DNA of 64,000 bases from Pholiota molesta (lineage: Eukaryota > Basidiomycota > Agaricomycetes > Agaricales > Strophariaceae): NCBI GenBank assembly GCA_014925825.1, contig JACGCK010000005.1, positions 1 through 64,000 of the forward strand. The letters run 5' to 3'. Shown in pieces: positions 10,001-21,671 of this stretch (positions are counted from its first letter, which is position 1; every line of letters starts with the position of its first letter). Below the pieces are notes generated by a model. The model made no database searches. It was not told the origin of the DNA and worked only from the letters and a program-made list of their open reading frames with translations. The translations under genes and the position numbers were made by a program.

Positions 10001-12523
10001 CGATCTACATGAAGTTTGAGAATCACTTCTTCGAGTAAATGATAAAAATGAGTAGCCAAAACCTACCTCCGGAGGTGGCGCTGCAACTGATGGTGTTTTT
10101 TTCGGGTGTCTTGGAAACGTCGATGGCTTAGGCAGCCGTATAGGTCGTTGGAGCTATATAACATTCAGAAAAGTTCTTCAACAGTACAAAAACATGCCGA
10201 AAACTCACCATGCGCCTGCTTGGTACCGACGGCCCCGCAATCTGGGCTTCATCGTTCTCCGCTGCCGCGTGATGGTGAATCTGTTGAAGCTACAAGTTTG
10301 TACGTAAGTGTTACGTTGAATTGTTCATGGGAACGTGTCAAACTCACTTCCGGAATTGGTGTTGTGGGTGTTCTTGGCTGATTGTCGGCGTCCTTATCCG
10401 TTAAAGAGGTTTGGATGGGCGCTGCTGGTGTGTCCATCTGTTCATCCTGTGTGGTCGTCTCTTCCACCTTTGGCGTGGGCGTAGGACTGCGGGTAGGAAG
10501 CTCAGGCTGCAGAAAGCTTGTTTAGTTTTTTAGATCTATTATAAAATGCCTCGAAACTCACCTCAGATATTGACGCAAAGGGTAGCTTTTGGTCGTCACA
10601 TTCTATTTTCTCTGTCGAGGAACTTTCGATCGTCTCTTCGACCTAAACAAAGTCGGAATTAGTTTTCTAGAACCAAATCATAGACATAGGCCAAAGCTTA
10701 CTTCTGAATTGTGGCTCAATATCGCAGGCAATAGATCTTGGTCCACGCTAGGTTCCACGGATTGTTCGATCTAGACGCGGTTCGAATAAGTTTCTGGAAA
10801 CGGTTACAAAAATGCGCTAACACTCACATCAACTACTGGTGCTGGATACGAAATGGGCAGGTCTTTGAAATTGGCTCTCTTTTTTGGCACGAGTCTCCTC
10901 TTCAGTGGTCGAAGCTATACAGAGGCCCAATTAATTCCTTGAATCAGTCAGAAATATGCCCAAACTCACTCTGGGTCTTAGCACTGGCGTTGACGGCCCT
11001 ATTTCCTGTTCTTTGGGATTTACAGAAACCAGTTCTGTCGAAGGGCCTGCCTCCTGTGTAGGTTCTTGTCTCTCGGAAGCGTCAGCGACAGGCATTATGC
11101 GCTAGAAAAACACCAGATTAGATCAGAGAAACGTACTCTGCCAAAGAGAGGAAAGGTATCTTACCTGGACATCATTACACGTCTTTTCGACCACCACATC
11201 GCCACCCATGAGCAGCTGTGCGCCCTGCACATCCGCCCACGAAGTGCGCATCAAGTACCGCACACAGTAGCAGAGGGCAGGCGGCGCCAGGCTGACGCAC
11301 GCAGTGCACGCGAAAAGCAGAACGCAATCGCACGCGAACAGCAGGATGAGCAAGGGGTAACTCGTCGAGGACGAGGGCGACAGCAGCGTAAACCTCAGCT
11401 GGCTTTCTTCCACGTTGAGGGTGATTTGAACGGGCTCCGGCTCGTCGATGTCGATTATCGGCGGGGGCGTCATCAGAGGTAGGTAGGCGGTGTATCTGGA
11501 GATCATTGCCGTCGCGCGAACAGGCGCCGCATCCGTAGGTGTAGAAGCGAGGGCGATGGGTAGGGGGATGGTGTTGCTGCACTGCGGCCCCGATTTGGGT
11601 TTGACAACCGTGGCCGTTGAGTTGCGTGCAGCGACGCCTTCAGTAGGCTGGACTACATCGCTTTTGGAGCTTGATTTGCGCAGCCTCTTGACGAACGCGA
11701 TGGCCTTAGGCAACAACGACCAGACGAGCGCCAGGATCAGAGTGACCAAGAAGCCGTCGACGAACTCCAGAGCGCCGCCAGGATTCCGATTGCGGCCTGC
11801 AGCAACGGTGGTAGACGGCGGCGGCGGAGGCGGCGGGGGCGGAGGAGCGCCGCCAGGACGACGCAGCAAGGGCTGGCTTTTGGAGTCAGGCCCGACAGGG
11901 CAATTCGGGTTGTGTTCGGGTTCTGGGCTCGGCGCCTGCGGACGACGACCCCCACCAGAGCCGCCGCCCGATCCACCAGCGCTGCGCCTGCGGGACGAGG
12001 AGCCAGCGGGGGCGTTGGGCCGCCGAGACGAGCTGCCTGCGGTCCCCCGGGATTGGTGGGGGTGGGTGCTGTTGTAGGACCTCTGGCTGGGTCTTTCGAC
12101 GACGAATCCGGCGCCGCTGGCGGCGACGATAATCATGATCGCAGCGAGGATAAGGAGGATGATGGTGGGGGTAAGGGATTCTGGTGGGGACAGTTGTGTA
12201 GGGGTGGCGATATGCTTGGGCGCGAAAGCGCCGGGGTGCGCCACTGATGAGAGTTGATGTTTGGGGTGGGCGACGACGTGCACGGCAGCGTCCCATGTCG
12301 CCTGGGGTGCGTTTTGTTGGACAGGATTCGAGGCTTTCTCCGCGAAGTCAATAGCTGGGTAAGGCGCATTCTGAACGTCGTCGGCCAGGAAAATATCGAA
12401 GACTTGCTTGGTGACCGCTGCGCCCGCCGCCAAAGCGAGCTGTGTGGCGCCTTTAGGGATGAGGTTGGGTAGGTTGGCCAGAGTCCATTGGACTGGCTTT
12501 ACACCAGTGAGCATCGTGCTCAA
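7030..12523 (-). CDS. 24-exon gene of symmetric phase-0 mini-exons; repetitive acidic protein with N-terminal membrane segments
   Basis: Exons 5' to 3': 12523-11165, 11101-10970, 10914-10828, 10770-10702, 10642-10562, 10506-10348, 10289-10209, 10153-10067, 10004-9939, 9882-9808, 9752-9648, 9590-9516, 9460-9356, 9298-9194, 9136-9062, 9008-8904, 8846-8772, 8716-7940, 7884-7756, 7701-7618, 7557-7495, 7436-7359, 7301-7194, 7140-7030. The product is 1,396 residues. All 23 introns (53-63 nt, GT-AG) fall between codons (phase 0), so every exon is a multiple of three. Exon 1 encodes 453 residues with hydrophobic segments near 118-142, 255-278 and 388-420, a Ser/Arg/Gly region and a Pro10 run. Exons 2-17 are mostly 22-53 codons and Pro/Glu-rich; exon 18 (259 codons) holds in-exon repeats; the C terminus is Asp/Glu-rich. 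No known domain is recognised. Donors are almost uniformly GTGAGT. The function is unknown; it could be a membrane-anchored disordered scaffold. Confidence 0.85.
7940..8716 (-). repeat. Five in-exon protein repeats in exon 18 of the mini-exon gene
   Basis: The 259-codon exon carries five copies of a module of the form S-[FI]-E-G-F-[AV]-x-x-E-E-[AT]-R-D, then about 8 residues, then SEPTDETMAQ. Spacers of variable length are rich in Met, Gln, Tyr and Pro. Copies alternate between an EEARDPRM and an EEETRDQQ version, suggesting a two-module unit was duplicated. The module resembles nothing I recognise. The first residues of the exon (LVRPVSPVSALEATMEQ) match the head of the 105-nt exons, so the exon seems to have grown from one of them. 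Confidence 0.8.
8717..9938 (-). repeat. Tandem array of duplicated exon-intron modules (290-292 bp unit)
   Basis: Within the mini-exon gene, two exon types alternate. Type A is 75 nt (starting PAxFVPSPA or TAHWVP): 9882-9808, 9590-9516, 9136-9062, 8846-8772. Type B is 105 nt (starting LAQPVPxPASE or PAHF, ending near QAE): 9752-9648, 9460-9356, 9298-9194, 9008-8904. Order 5' to 3' is A B A B B A B A, and exon 18 then begins with a type B head. Corresponding exons lie 290 or 292 bp apart. Two intron types (about 57 and 55 nt) alternate with them. Introns 8717-8771 and 9461-9515 are identical over 55 bases, while the neighbouring exons 8772-8846 and 9516-9590 differ at roughly a fifth of positions. 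The exon at 9298-9194 looks like an A head joined to a B tail. Confidence 0.85.
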
Positions 12524-13544
12524 AATCGATAACGAGATATATCGAAAATAGACGAGAGGGTGCCGTAAAAACGACGGTTGACGGTTGTGGGAGAGGGGGA
12601 AGAATGAGAAATGGCGTTCTGTGGGTGAACAAGTTCGCTTGTGGGTCCCAGCGTTTATGTATGACTCCCACCATCGAGTGGCGACTTTAGTGCAACTGAT
12701 AGAAAAAAAGTGGTGTTCATCAGGAAATCATTGTTCTCGCATTAGCGACGCTCTGGATAATGTTGCTAGCGCCAGTTCGCGCCAGACAATGGTTTTTGGC
12801 GAAAAACCAAGCGCAGGAAAAAATTGGAAATCTCATTTCGGAACCTATAAGCCGCCTAATTCGGAGAAGCAAATATGGTCAAAACACATCATGCAGGGAT
12901 TTGGCGCACTTAACAATACTTACATCGCGCAGACTCAGATTACCATAGCACATTAGCAGCGCAAAATCCAGGTCTTAAATATCAAGCGACGGAGCGTATT
13001 CGAGAGCAAGAATAATTTTATGCATTTCTAAAAGTAATGGTACGCGACAGCTAACGAGGAGATAGTCATGAGTAAAGCGAATTGCAATGAGCAGAATGAC
13101 AATGCAGAATCAGAGAAGCCGTGATTTTCATGTTCGTCTCCGATAGTTCACGCTCCAGGTCTTCATCTCTACTCCAAAACGGAATAGAGACGCAGAACCC
13201 TGACCGAGGCCGGGGCGACTGAGGAAACGCGACAACAGAGAGTACTTCAACGAATGGATGAACTTTTTTTCGTCCTTTTGGAATACGTGGCAATACAAGG
13301 AAACAGATGCTCACCATGTATGGCTACGAATCCATTCCAGGGGCACTAATAAACAACCTGCAAGTAAGTGCATCAGTAAAGAAACATGGAAATCAGAAAA
13401 TAGGAGAAAGGAGTCAGAAAAGATTTTTTTGGTAAAAAGGTTGTCCACAAGAGGTTGATTGCTCTCGTTCGGAAGCAGAACTGAGTTGATCATCACAAGA
13501 GATGCTCTCAGAGAGCGGGCACTGTGGAAAAGCGTTGACTCACC
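12524..13544. other. Upstream region of the mini-exon gene, no gene seen
   Basis: About 1 kb with scattered short open frames on both strands, none with a family pattern. Its left part should hold the promoter of the 12523 gene. Confidence 0.4.
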
Positions 13545-14285
13545 ATGACTCCACGAGAATACAAAGCGCTTGGATGGCTGCGCTTGGGTCGTGATGGGAA
13601 GAAGGAACCGCGTGGTTGCGCTTTAAAAGCGGAACTGTACAGTCGATTTCAACCTCCGCTGTACAAACAACCGCGAACAACGGAGCGGAGCCTTAAAAAA
13701 CAAAATTTGGACGTGGCTCGCCGCGGTCACCTGGCTCTCCCGACATCCTCCTTCTTCCCTCCATGTCGAGCAAGTACACGTCGCGATGAATGCGGTCTAC
13801 AAGATGGTAAGTGCAACGTTTACTTTGCTCTGGCTTTGATGATACTTTTCCATATCTCGAGATGGTGACGATTCTCGATGATCCAACTCGTAACATGCAT
13901 CACCAACTGAGCCTTTACTTTCCGCTGTTCTCTGCATCTCTCATTGTTCGACAATGGTTCTAACCTCTTTCTTTTTTTTGCAGAACCGCCTGGCCTTTTT
14001 TTTCACAAACACAGCTTTGACTGTCTGCCGCTACGAATATAGTGTGAATATCCCCCAAATGAAAGGTAAGCTTCGTTTTTCTTTCTCTCATTCCATTTTC
14101 TTCCCATTCCCTGCGATGAGTTAAAACAAAGAACAAGCATATGTCCGAACATTCATGACGGACAAATCTATCTTCGTCTGAGGGATCCTTGCACACACGT
14201 TTCACGACTTCAAACTAACTCAGCCTTCTTTTCAGGTTGGTTCACTCTTATCCCTGTATCACATCTACAAGTTGTACATATATAG
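13545..14285 (+). CDS. Possible small spliced gene or non-coding transcript (uncertain)
   Basis: Good splice signals occur in a row: donor GTAAGT at 13807, a pyrimidine-rich acceptor ending 13983, donor GTAAGC at 14066 and acceptor TTTTCAG ending 14235. Two readings are possible. One starts at ATG 13786 and joins 13786-13806, 13984-14065 and 14236-14285, giving about 50 residues (beginning MNAVYKMNRLAFFF). The other starts at ATG 13545, uses only the first intron and gives about 107 residues, very rich in Arg and Lys. Neither matches a family I know, and the introns (about 170 nt) are longer than usual here. It may be a long non-coding RNA or chance. Confidence 0.2.
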
Positions 14286-14467
14286 TACGCACCTCTAATA
14301 ACATATCGTTGAACAATCACGCTTCCACGTTGTCATGTATGACTTCACATCAACGTCTCCTTTGAAATTCGGCCCAAGCTGAATTGCTGTGAGCGAATTT
14401 TGAAGGCGTCTGCAATGTTCGAAGTGAAAGTGTCAACGTTAAATGCGATTAGTAGGATTCATGCAAG

Positions 14468-15896
14468 TTAGTCTGAATCAGAAAAGTGGAAAAGGAGATC
14501 AAGAGCGTCGCTGGGTGGTTCTTCCTCTATTGCTTCTCCTGCTTTGCGTCTCCTCCTTCCCGGTTGTTCTATATCAAATCAAACGTCTTCGAACGTTGTT
14601 TTCATAATGTTGACAAAACCATGACTTACGATCTCTCTGCTTTTTTCTCCAACCCCATTTCTTCATGGTCTTTGGAGGATCAACAAGCCAGTCCTCGAAC
14701 CGCTTCGCCACGGGAGGATCTTCTATCCGGCTGAGCGTCACCACTTTTTCGCCCCACTTCTTGAAGCATCGAGGTCGCCCAACATCGCGTAGCACATCGC
14801 GATCTCCTCCACGAACAAATTCTGCAGCCCCTCCATACCTTCGAGCCTTATCAGCTCCAGCGCCTCCAAATGCGACGAAATGACCATGTCGTCCGTCCGT
14901 GCCAGATCCGTGCTCCACTTCTTGTACCCCAGATGCGTGAAGATCCAGTGGCCGAGGAGGTAGCGGCGCTCGTCCGAGTCCGCGATGCGCTGGCGCTCGG
15001 CGGCGGTGAAGGGGCGCTCGGCGCTGGCCTGGAACGCGGCGGCGTCGGCGCTCGTCGCTGCGCCGCGGATGTCGCACCACGGGCAGTCGCATGTGAAGCG
15101 GTAGTTTTGCTGGAGGTGCTCGAGGCGGCGGTTGCGCGGGAGGGCGGGCTCGAGGTAGGTTTTGTGGATCTCTTCGCCTGTGCGGATGGGGCGTAGTGCG
15201 TACATTGTCAGTGTCAGTGTGGATAAGTCCCACTTCAGGCCAACGTTCGGGCCGCAGCTAGAAAAAAATACCAAGTCAATAACACCAACACAATGTAACG
15301 AAAACCAGCGTGCACCTATGATTAGCCCGATTGATGAGAGGATAAACACCTCCATAAAAATCTTTCGGGCCAGAAAGCTTTCCCTTCGGATCGAGCTCCA
15401 GTATCAGCCCATTCGTCCGCACGATGCCCTCCACAGGGCTCCTGCACTCCTCCGGCGAGCGGCAGTTCGCCATCGCCAGAAGCTCCGCGCGCCTCGTCTC
15501 CGGGAGCCGGTCCCCAAGCGCATCGTACAGCTCCGGCGGGAACTCGCCCGAGGGCAGGATCAGCACCGGGTGCTCTGTCACCACCAGCTCGCCCGCGGCG
15601 ATGTCGCGCGTGGCGAAGAGGCCGATGCCCTTGTGCGGCGTGGTTCTGAGCTCGAAGCCTGGGTTCTGGATGGGCGGGTGCGCAGGTGGGAGGGGGCTGG
15701 GGAGGAGGGGGATGTACCGCGGTTCGAGGAGGCAGGATATGGAGGCTTCTGGGGCGAGATCAGACGCTGGGAGGGTGATGGTGTGGAGGATATATGTGCG
15801 GTCTCTAATAATCCAGGTGTTGGCATCTATAGCTTGCGAGAATTCGCCCATTTCAGCGCTGGGATTGCATATCTTGGAGTGAAGATGGTGAATCAT
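14468..15896 (-). CDS. SET-domain protein (one apparent frameshift)
   Basis: Exons 15896-15316, 15257-14630, 14568-14468. The SET core begins near residue 87 (HKGIGLFATRDI), and the NHSCGPN motif, which helps bind S-adenosylmethionine in this family, is created exactly at the first splice junction (AG from exon 1, C from exon 2). A post-SET cysteine cluster follows (CDCPWC), then a helical C-terminal region. The reading frame breaks in exon 2: after GDLDA the frame continues as FKKWGEKVVTLS only if one base is added near 14763-14768 (a TT that may have been TTT). With that base the model is 436 residues and ends at TAA 14470-14468. Probably a protein lysine methyltransferase of the fungal SMYD-like/SET group. 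The start could instead be Met 15851. Confidence 0.8.
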
Positions 15897-16187
15897 GATG
15901 AGTTTATGGGCGATGTACGGAAAGGTTCATCGTGACGCACAGAAAGGGGATCTAAAAAGCTAGTGTTGCCTGGATAGTATATCTATGTTTTGTTGCCCAA
16001 GAAATTAAAGACTAGATTGAAGCAGATTGAAACAAGATTGCAAAAGATTGCAAGGGCTTTCATGAAGATTCTGAAGATTCTTGGGCGTCTGTTGGTCACG
16101 AGGCTTTGTCAGCCGGACAGTTGCGCGCCTGGCGCAAAAATAAAGCGCACTGCTCGCAACCACCAGGCACCTTTGCACCGAGCCACC

Positions 16188-17892
16188 ATGTCCCCCGATG
16201 GGTCCTCGGACAGTCTAGCGCACAACTGGCACGCCATACGCCCATGGGCGCCATCGCTCTCTCTCGCCGTCAGAGAAATCACCTCCGTCTCTGCGACCTT
16301 CATCCTCTCGTGCGGCGAAATCGACTCTTCACTGGCCTCCATTGGCATGGAGGCCGCCGAGGAAGCATCAAAGACCGGGGAGGAGCATGCGACGAACGAG
16401 GGCCCGTCGGCGAAACCAAACTCGGTCATCGCGGACGCTCTCGCGAAGGGGCTCTCTGTCAACGTGAACGGCTCAGCGTGGCCCCGCGCCTTCGTCCGGA
16501 TCGACGATCAGCTCGACGAGGCGGTCATCATCATCTACGCGCTGATGCCCGGGCGCCAATACGACATCGAGCTCGGGCTGGCGCCAGCCGGCCAGCCAGC
16601 GACGAGTGTGCACAAGCAGGTCACTACTGAGGGTATGATCGCTTCCTTCTAATCAGCTGCCAATGATCCAACATTGTGTCTTTTCAGAAGAATCCGACCA
16701 CGATACTTCAGAAGTGCATACGGACCCAGAGTCGCCTGCTCCAGCATCCGATACGCCATCCACTTCGCCGAGTGGCACCGTGCCCGGCACACCACCACCG
16801 CCCATCACACTGGAAGATCGTCTCAATCAGCTCCAACACACCCTCTCCGCGGTCAACTCCGAACGCGAAACCCTCCTCGCCTCCCTCAAAACCGCCCGTC
16901 GGGACGCCCAAAAAGCGGACTCGGCGCTACGATCCGAGATCGACACCCTCAAGCGCACATCCGAGAAAAACGCGTCCGCCGAGCTGCGCGGGAAGCAAAA
17001 GATCCTCGCACTCCAAGAGGCCGTCAAGCGGGCGCAGAACGCGACCAAGGAGACGGAAGAGCGCGCAGACGAGGTGCAGCAGCTCGCGCCGGAGCTCCAC
17101 CGGCGCAAGCAGGAGAAGGAGGCCGAGCACGCGGCGATCCAGCGCGAGGCGGAGCGCGTGCGGAAGGAAAGGGAGGACATCGAGGAGCGCGAGCGCAAGC
17201 GGCTCGACGCGATGAAGGCGGAGCTCGCGGGCCTGACGGGCAAGCTGGAAAAGCTCACGGGCAAGCACGAGCGCCTGGAGGGCACGACGATCCCGGACCT
17301 CGAAGAGAAGCTGAAGGAGATCGAGGCGGAGATCGAGCGCGAGGAGCAGGAGATGCCGCTCCATAGATTGCGGCTACAGGCCCCCATTGGGCGCCCGGGG
17401 CCGCCGCCGATCCAGCGCCCCGACCAAAGTCCTCTGTGGAACTCTCCGCGACCGCACTCGTTCCAGAACCAACGGCGCGGCTCGCTGAAATCCAGCACAC
17501 TACCCACGTCCACGCCCTCCTCCGTCTCCCTTGCCTCGACCAAGTCCTCGCCGACCACCACCAGTTCCATCCACTCCTCGCCCACGCACACGAGCGTCGG
17601 CCCCGCGGCGACATCCACGCTCTCCAGCCGCGCGCCGGCCTTCGAGCCCTCGCGCTCGATCGGCGCGCTGAAGGGCATCAACGGCCATGGGTCGCACTTC
17701 CACGCGCAGCAGCCGTCGCCCTCGAGCGCGCTTCCTAGCAGGCCGCCTGTGGGCACGGGCCGAAGCTCGAGCGGGAGCGCAGGGTCAGCGACGACGAAGG
17801 GCGGTGCAATGGGCGCGGGGCACGGGTGCCAGTGGACGCCGCATGGGCATGGACACGGGCCTGGGCACGGCGGCTTCGATGGCGGGCGGTGA
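16188..17892 (+). CDS. Coiled-coil protein with FN3-like N-terminal region
   Basis: Exons 16188-16632 and 16688-17892, intron 55 nt; 549 residues. The start was chosen at the ATG in caccatgtc (16188). The frame is open further up to 15990, but that part is Lys-rich and looks like leader sequence. Residues 1-150 contain beta-strand-like stretches (WAPSLSLAVREI, AFVRIDDQLDEAVIIIY, MPGRQYDIELGL), suggestive of a fibronectin type III-like fold. Residues about 190-395 form a long charged coiled coil (Glu/Lys/Arg/Ala with Leu heptads). The C-terminal 160 residues are Ser/Pro/Thr-rich and end in His/Gly repeats. I do not recognise the family by name. It could be a cytoskeletal or membrane-traffic scaffold. 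Confidence 0.75.
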
Positions 17893-18353
17893 GCCTGCTG
17901 TCTTGCTTCTACCCAGTACGACCCGCAAGAGGATACAATAGCTCAGCTATGCCTTTTCATGACCGTCATGCTATGCACGTCCGGATACATTCATATCCCC
18001 CCTTTTTTGTATTCCCATCGCATGAATCCCACATCAAATCATACTTGGCTCGTTTGCACGTTGCATAGATATTCTACGAACATTTTTTTGTACTCCAAAC
18101 TGTATCGAGTAGGCTCGCCGTATTTATATTTACCAAATCACATACACAATGCATACCGTTACGCTACTTACTGCTTCACTTTGGCTTCACTGTACTTATA
18201 TATTGAGCGCCATTTCACAAGTATCTTCCAGTAGAGGTCCAGCTACTGCTCCGTATTTTGCTAAAGAATGCCCGTTTCGTTAAATACCATGTCTACATAT
18301 GTCTGATTAGGGCAATTTCAAGACCGGAATTCCAGTGCCATACCGACACACGT
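17893..18353. other. Convergent 3'-3' spacer
   Basis: AT-rich sequence between the plus-strand coiled-coil gene and the minus-strand F-box gene. It should hold both transcript ends; no open frame stands out. Confidence 0.4.
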
Positions 18354-19724
18354 TCAAGTTGGATACATCTCATCGTGGACCACGAATACGTCGATCATGT
18401 ACTGCGGGAACGGCGGCTCAGCAGGACATCGCACCTGAAGCTTACCGCATCTCGCAGTTTCCTGCAAGCCCGCGTATACAATCTTTTTTATTTCACCTTT
18501 CTCTTCCTCATCAAACTCAACAACCAGGAGGTCGTCGTCGTAGTCTGCATTGAGCACCTCAACCACCACCGCGTTCGGCGAAGCGCTGCCGGTGAATATC
18601 CGATCCAGGTCCTTCCATGGAATATTGTCGAGGTCCGTTAGCGTTCGCGGTTCGAGATCTACCACCAACTTCATTTGGCTCAGAGATCCAGAGGAAGGTG
18701 CTGGAGCTGCTAAGATGGGTGGCAAAAATGATAGCCCCTTGTGGTTGTGCAGGCAACGAATTGTGACTGTGAACGTTTGAAGGGACGGGCAACCACTTAG
18801 ATCTAGGTAAATTTCAGCGTCTAAAATTTGAAGAAAGGTCAAACCCGAGCAGTAAGCTTAGAAACTACAATGGCCACACCTTCAATGTCCCGATAGTTAT
18901 CAGAAATAGAGATATCTAAATTTCTCAAACTGGGCGCTGCATGGGTCACCATAGAGTTGATGTCTTTGAATTCTTCACGCCCAGTGACTTCTTCTATGGA
19001 TATGTTTCGCAAGCCTGGAGGGAGGGGCTGCGTCGCCCACCATCTGGTCGACTCTATTGGATTTTCCATGATGGATAGTTTCTTGAGCAAAGGGGGGAAT
19101 GCCGAAGTGGAGGAGGGAAGTGCCTTACCATCGTCTGACCTGAGGCAGAAAATCTGTTCGAGCCCGTTCAACAAGGAGATCAAGGTAGAGAATTGGGCAT
19201 TCGACTCGAAATGGCAGTGCGCTAGAAATAATTTGGTGATGCCCAAGTCCGGGAGGTGGTCCAAGGAGTGAAGATCGCCCAGGATGCCAAAGTTGAGGCC
19301 AACGATCACGAGGGAATTTAAATGAGTGAATATCTTGGAGAAACCCAGAAGCTTAGACACGCAGACTAGGCCGATGTCCTCGTCTGGAGGGGCTAGAATT
19401 GCCAGTTCCGTGGCAAAGGTAGCAAAAGTCGAATGAGGATTATCCAACAGTGCTAGTAAACTGTCTGCATTGCCGACACCTACGATGATTTTAGGTATGA
19501 GATGATATCGAGAGGCGGGCAGCCAGTGGCGTGCAACGAGACTGCACGCAGTCAGGGATGCTTTATCGTTGTGAAGATAGTCGATAATAGTATCACTGAT
19601 TTCTGTGGGTATATTGGGTGTGCCACTTGAGCGCAAATGCTCGGAAATACCTATCATAATCCGAGTCAGTGTGGCACGCTGCATGGACGACGATGGACGC
19701 AGTAAAATACTTACCGGTAGACAT
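18354..19724 (-). CDS. F-box/leucine-rich-repeat-type protein
   Basis: Exons 19724-19715, 19650-18880, 18820-18354; 415 residues. A 10-nt first exon (ATG TCT ACC G) is joined by a 64-nt intron, the same layout as the paralogue at 20296. The F-box-like motif is near residues 12-60 (IPTEISDTIIDYLHNDKASL, ACSLVARHWL), typical of agaricomycete F-box proteins that recruit substrates to SCF ubiquitin ligases. The remainder is Leu-rich with irregular repeats and ends with a GLQETARCGKLQVRC block that aligns with GLERIARRGKLDVQY in the paralogue. It lies head to head with that paralogue, 571 bp apart. The substrate is unknown. No damage seen. Confidence 0.85.
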
Positions 19725-20295
19725 GGTATGAAGATGGAAAGCACGAATACGAGCAGTACGCCAGCGGAAATAAGAAAACCAGAACCAAGCCACACAGCAA
19801 CAGCACAGCAAAATTAAAGCTGTACAGCGTCGCGGGATGCGGAATACGTGCATAATTTGGGATCGTGACAGAAATAATTTCCGTGCCAGGTTCATCATGG
19901 GACCCTAAGTTCTACAGATCATCTGCGTCTGTGTGAATCCCATAGTGAAATGAAACATATGGTGCACATTGGATTCAGGAAGGCTTCAAGAGGAAGGCTG
20001 CAGTCTCTAGCGGAGTCGGAATTTGTTTGACGGCATCGAAGCCGTCCATGATTTATAACGCTTGCATTGAAGCTGATTTGAAGCTTGAGCCTTTCAAACT
20101 CTTTCGAGATTTATTCGACGTCCCCTACCATATTAACGTGTGTTTATTCTCTTTTGATTTCTGATATAGCACGAAAACTCATCAATCACTTACTCATTCG
20201 ACGGAATTTGACCTTTCAAAGTTTATCGCTTGACGCACTGTAACTGGCACAAGAAAACATCGAACCATTATCAGATCTTTCTTTAGGTTGCTTTC
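19725..20295. other. Shared upstream region of two divergent F-box genes
   Basis: 571 bp between the start codons of the two paralogous F-box genes. It is AT-rich and without a supported open frame. It probably holds both promoters, possibly bidirectional. No clear TATA box. Confidence 0.4.
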
Positions 20296-21671
20296 ATGTC
20301 CAACAGTGAGTGACTTTTCACAATGGGATTTTGTACGCATTGACGTGGCCTCAATTTTGAATTATTATCATCTAAGAATTCAACGGCCCCGTACCCTGCT
20401 TACCCTTGGAAATTGTGGAAATTATCATTGATCATCTTCACAACAACAAAAGATCGCTTGCCGCATGCAGCCTCGTAGCCCGGAGCTGGATAGCGCCTTC
20501 TAGACACCATTTCTTATCTTCTATCACCGTCGAAGTCAACACTGCGCATCGGCTCCTGACGTTATTGGACTCCCCTCATTCAACTCTTGCCAGTTCGGTT
20601 AGAGAATTGAAACTCATATCTCCAGACAACCAATCCGGGCAAGACGTCACCTCCACTCTCCTCAAATTTACCGAAAGGTTTGCGCATTTGAACTCCCTTA
20701 TGTTCATGTATATCGCCTGGACACGCATCGATCCTCAGGCTCTTGACCATCTGCGGACATTGAGCATCACCAAATTGGTTATGTGCGCGTGTACTTTCGA
20801 ATCAAACACTCAATTGTTCGATATTGTGTCCTTATTTCAAGTCCTTGAAGAGTTCAACTACTTGTCTTTATACGGGATGACGACTAGCGGACCATATTCA
20901 TATCCTTCGACTATATCGCCACGTCTCAGAAAGCTCGTAGTGGCTAATGAACGCCACATTCCACACAGATTAACACAATGGTTAACGTGCAAACCTCTCC
21001 CCTTGTTGCAAGATGTCGCTGTAGAGGAAATTTCCTGCTTGGCGGACGCACAAAATGCTGCATCTTTGATAGCTCATGCTGGCCCTACCCTAGCGAATTT
21101 GCAAGTCGCCTTTGCTCGCGAATATCTTCATTTACCAGGTATATCCAATCATCTCTTCATTCATCTTTCATTCGAAACTAACAACTGGACCTTTCTTATA
21201 GTTTCTCAATTGGATCTAAGCTGCTGCTCTGCTCTTCAAATAGTTGCAATATCACTTGATATTGCGAATATAATGTTGTGGACCAGAGCCGTAGTCAACA
21301 TTTCCTTCCTTCCCATGCTTATTGCCTCAACGACGTCTTCCTCTCTTTTCCAAATCAAACTCGAATTAAATGTTGGTCAGATGGTGGACAACGACCTTCG
21401 CTGTATTCCGTGGCAGGACCTCGATACGATATTCGCCAGTAACTCAACCTTCGCATCGCTGGAGAAAGTAGTAATTGAATTGAACGTTGGTGATGTCCTT
21501 GATGACCCAATGCACAAGGCAAAGGCAGAGGCAGTCATCTATGGAGGCCTAGAAAGAATCGCCCGGCGAGGTAAATTGGATGTGCAGTACATCGGGTGGT
21601 CTCCGCGAGATTATCGTTTAGCGGATATGCTTCAGCACCAGGATGTATTTCGAATCACTTCAATGATTTAG
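20296..21671 (+). CDS. F-box/leucine-rich-repeat-type protein, paralogue of the 18354-19724 gene
   Basis: Exons 20296-20305, 20377-21138, 21202-21671; 413 residues. As in its neighbour, the first exon is 10 nt (ATG TCC AAC A) and both introns sit at equivalent places, showing common origin. The F-box-like segment is LPLEIVEIIIDHLHNNKRSL followed by ACSLVARSWI. A shared pattern of LLDSPHSTLAS, FAHLNSL, LDHL and ITKL blocks aligns with the neighbour (LLDNPHSTFAT, FTHLNSL, LDHL, ITKL). The two proteins are clearly related but well diverged, so the duplication is not recent. Predicted role: substrate adaptor of an SCF ubiquitin ligase. Confidence 0.85.

Noticed and set aside
12585..12956. 123-codon plus-strand frame upstream of the mini-exon gene
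   Set aside because: Composition is not protein-like, and it sits in the likely promoter and leader of the minus-strand gene.
16827..17756. 309-codon minus-strand open frame opposite the coiled-coil gene
   Set aside because: It lies wholly opposite a convincing plus-strand coiled-coil protein in GC-rich DNA. Its Ser/Arg-rich composition is what the complement of Glu/Lys/Ala codons gives.
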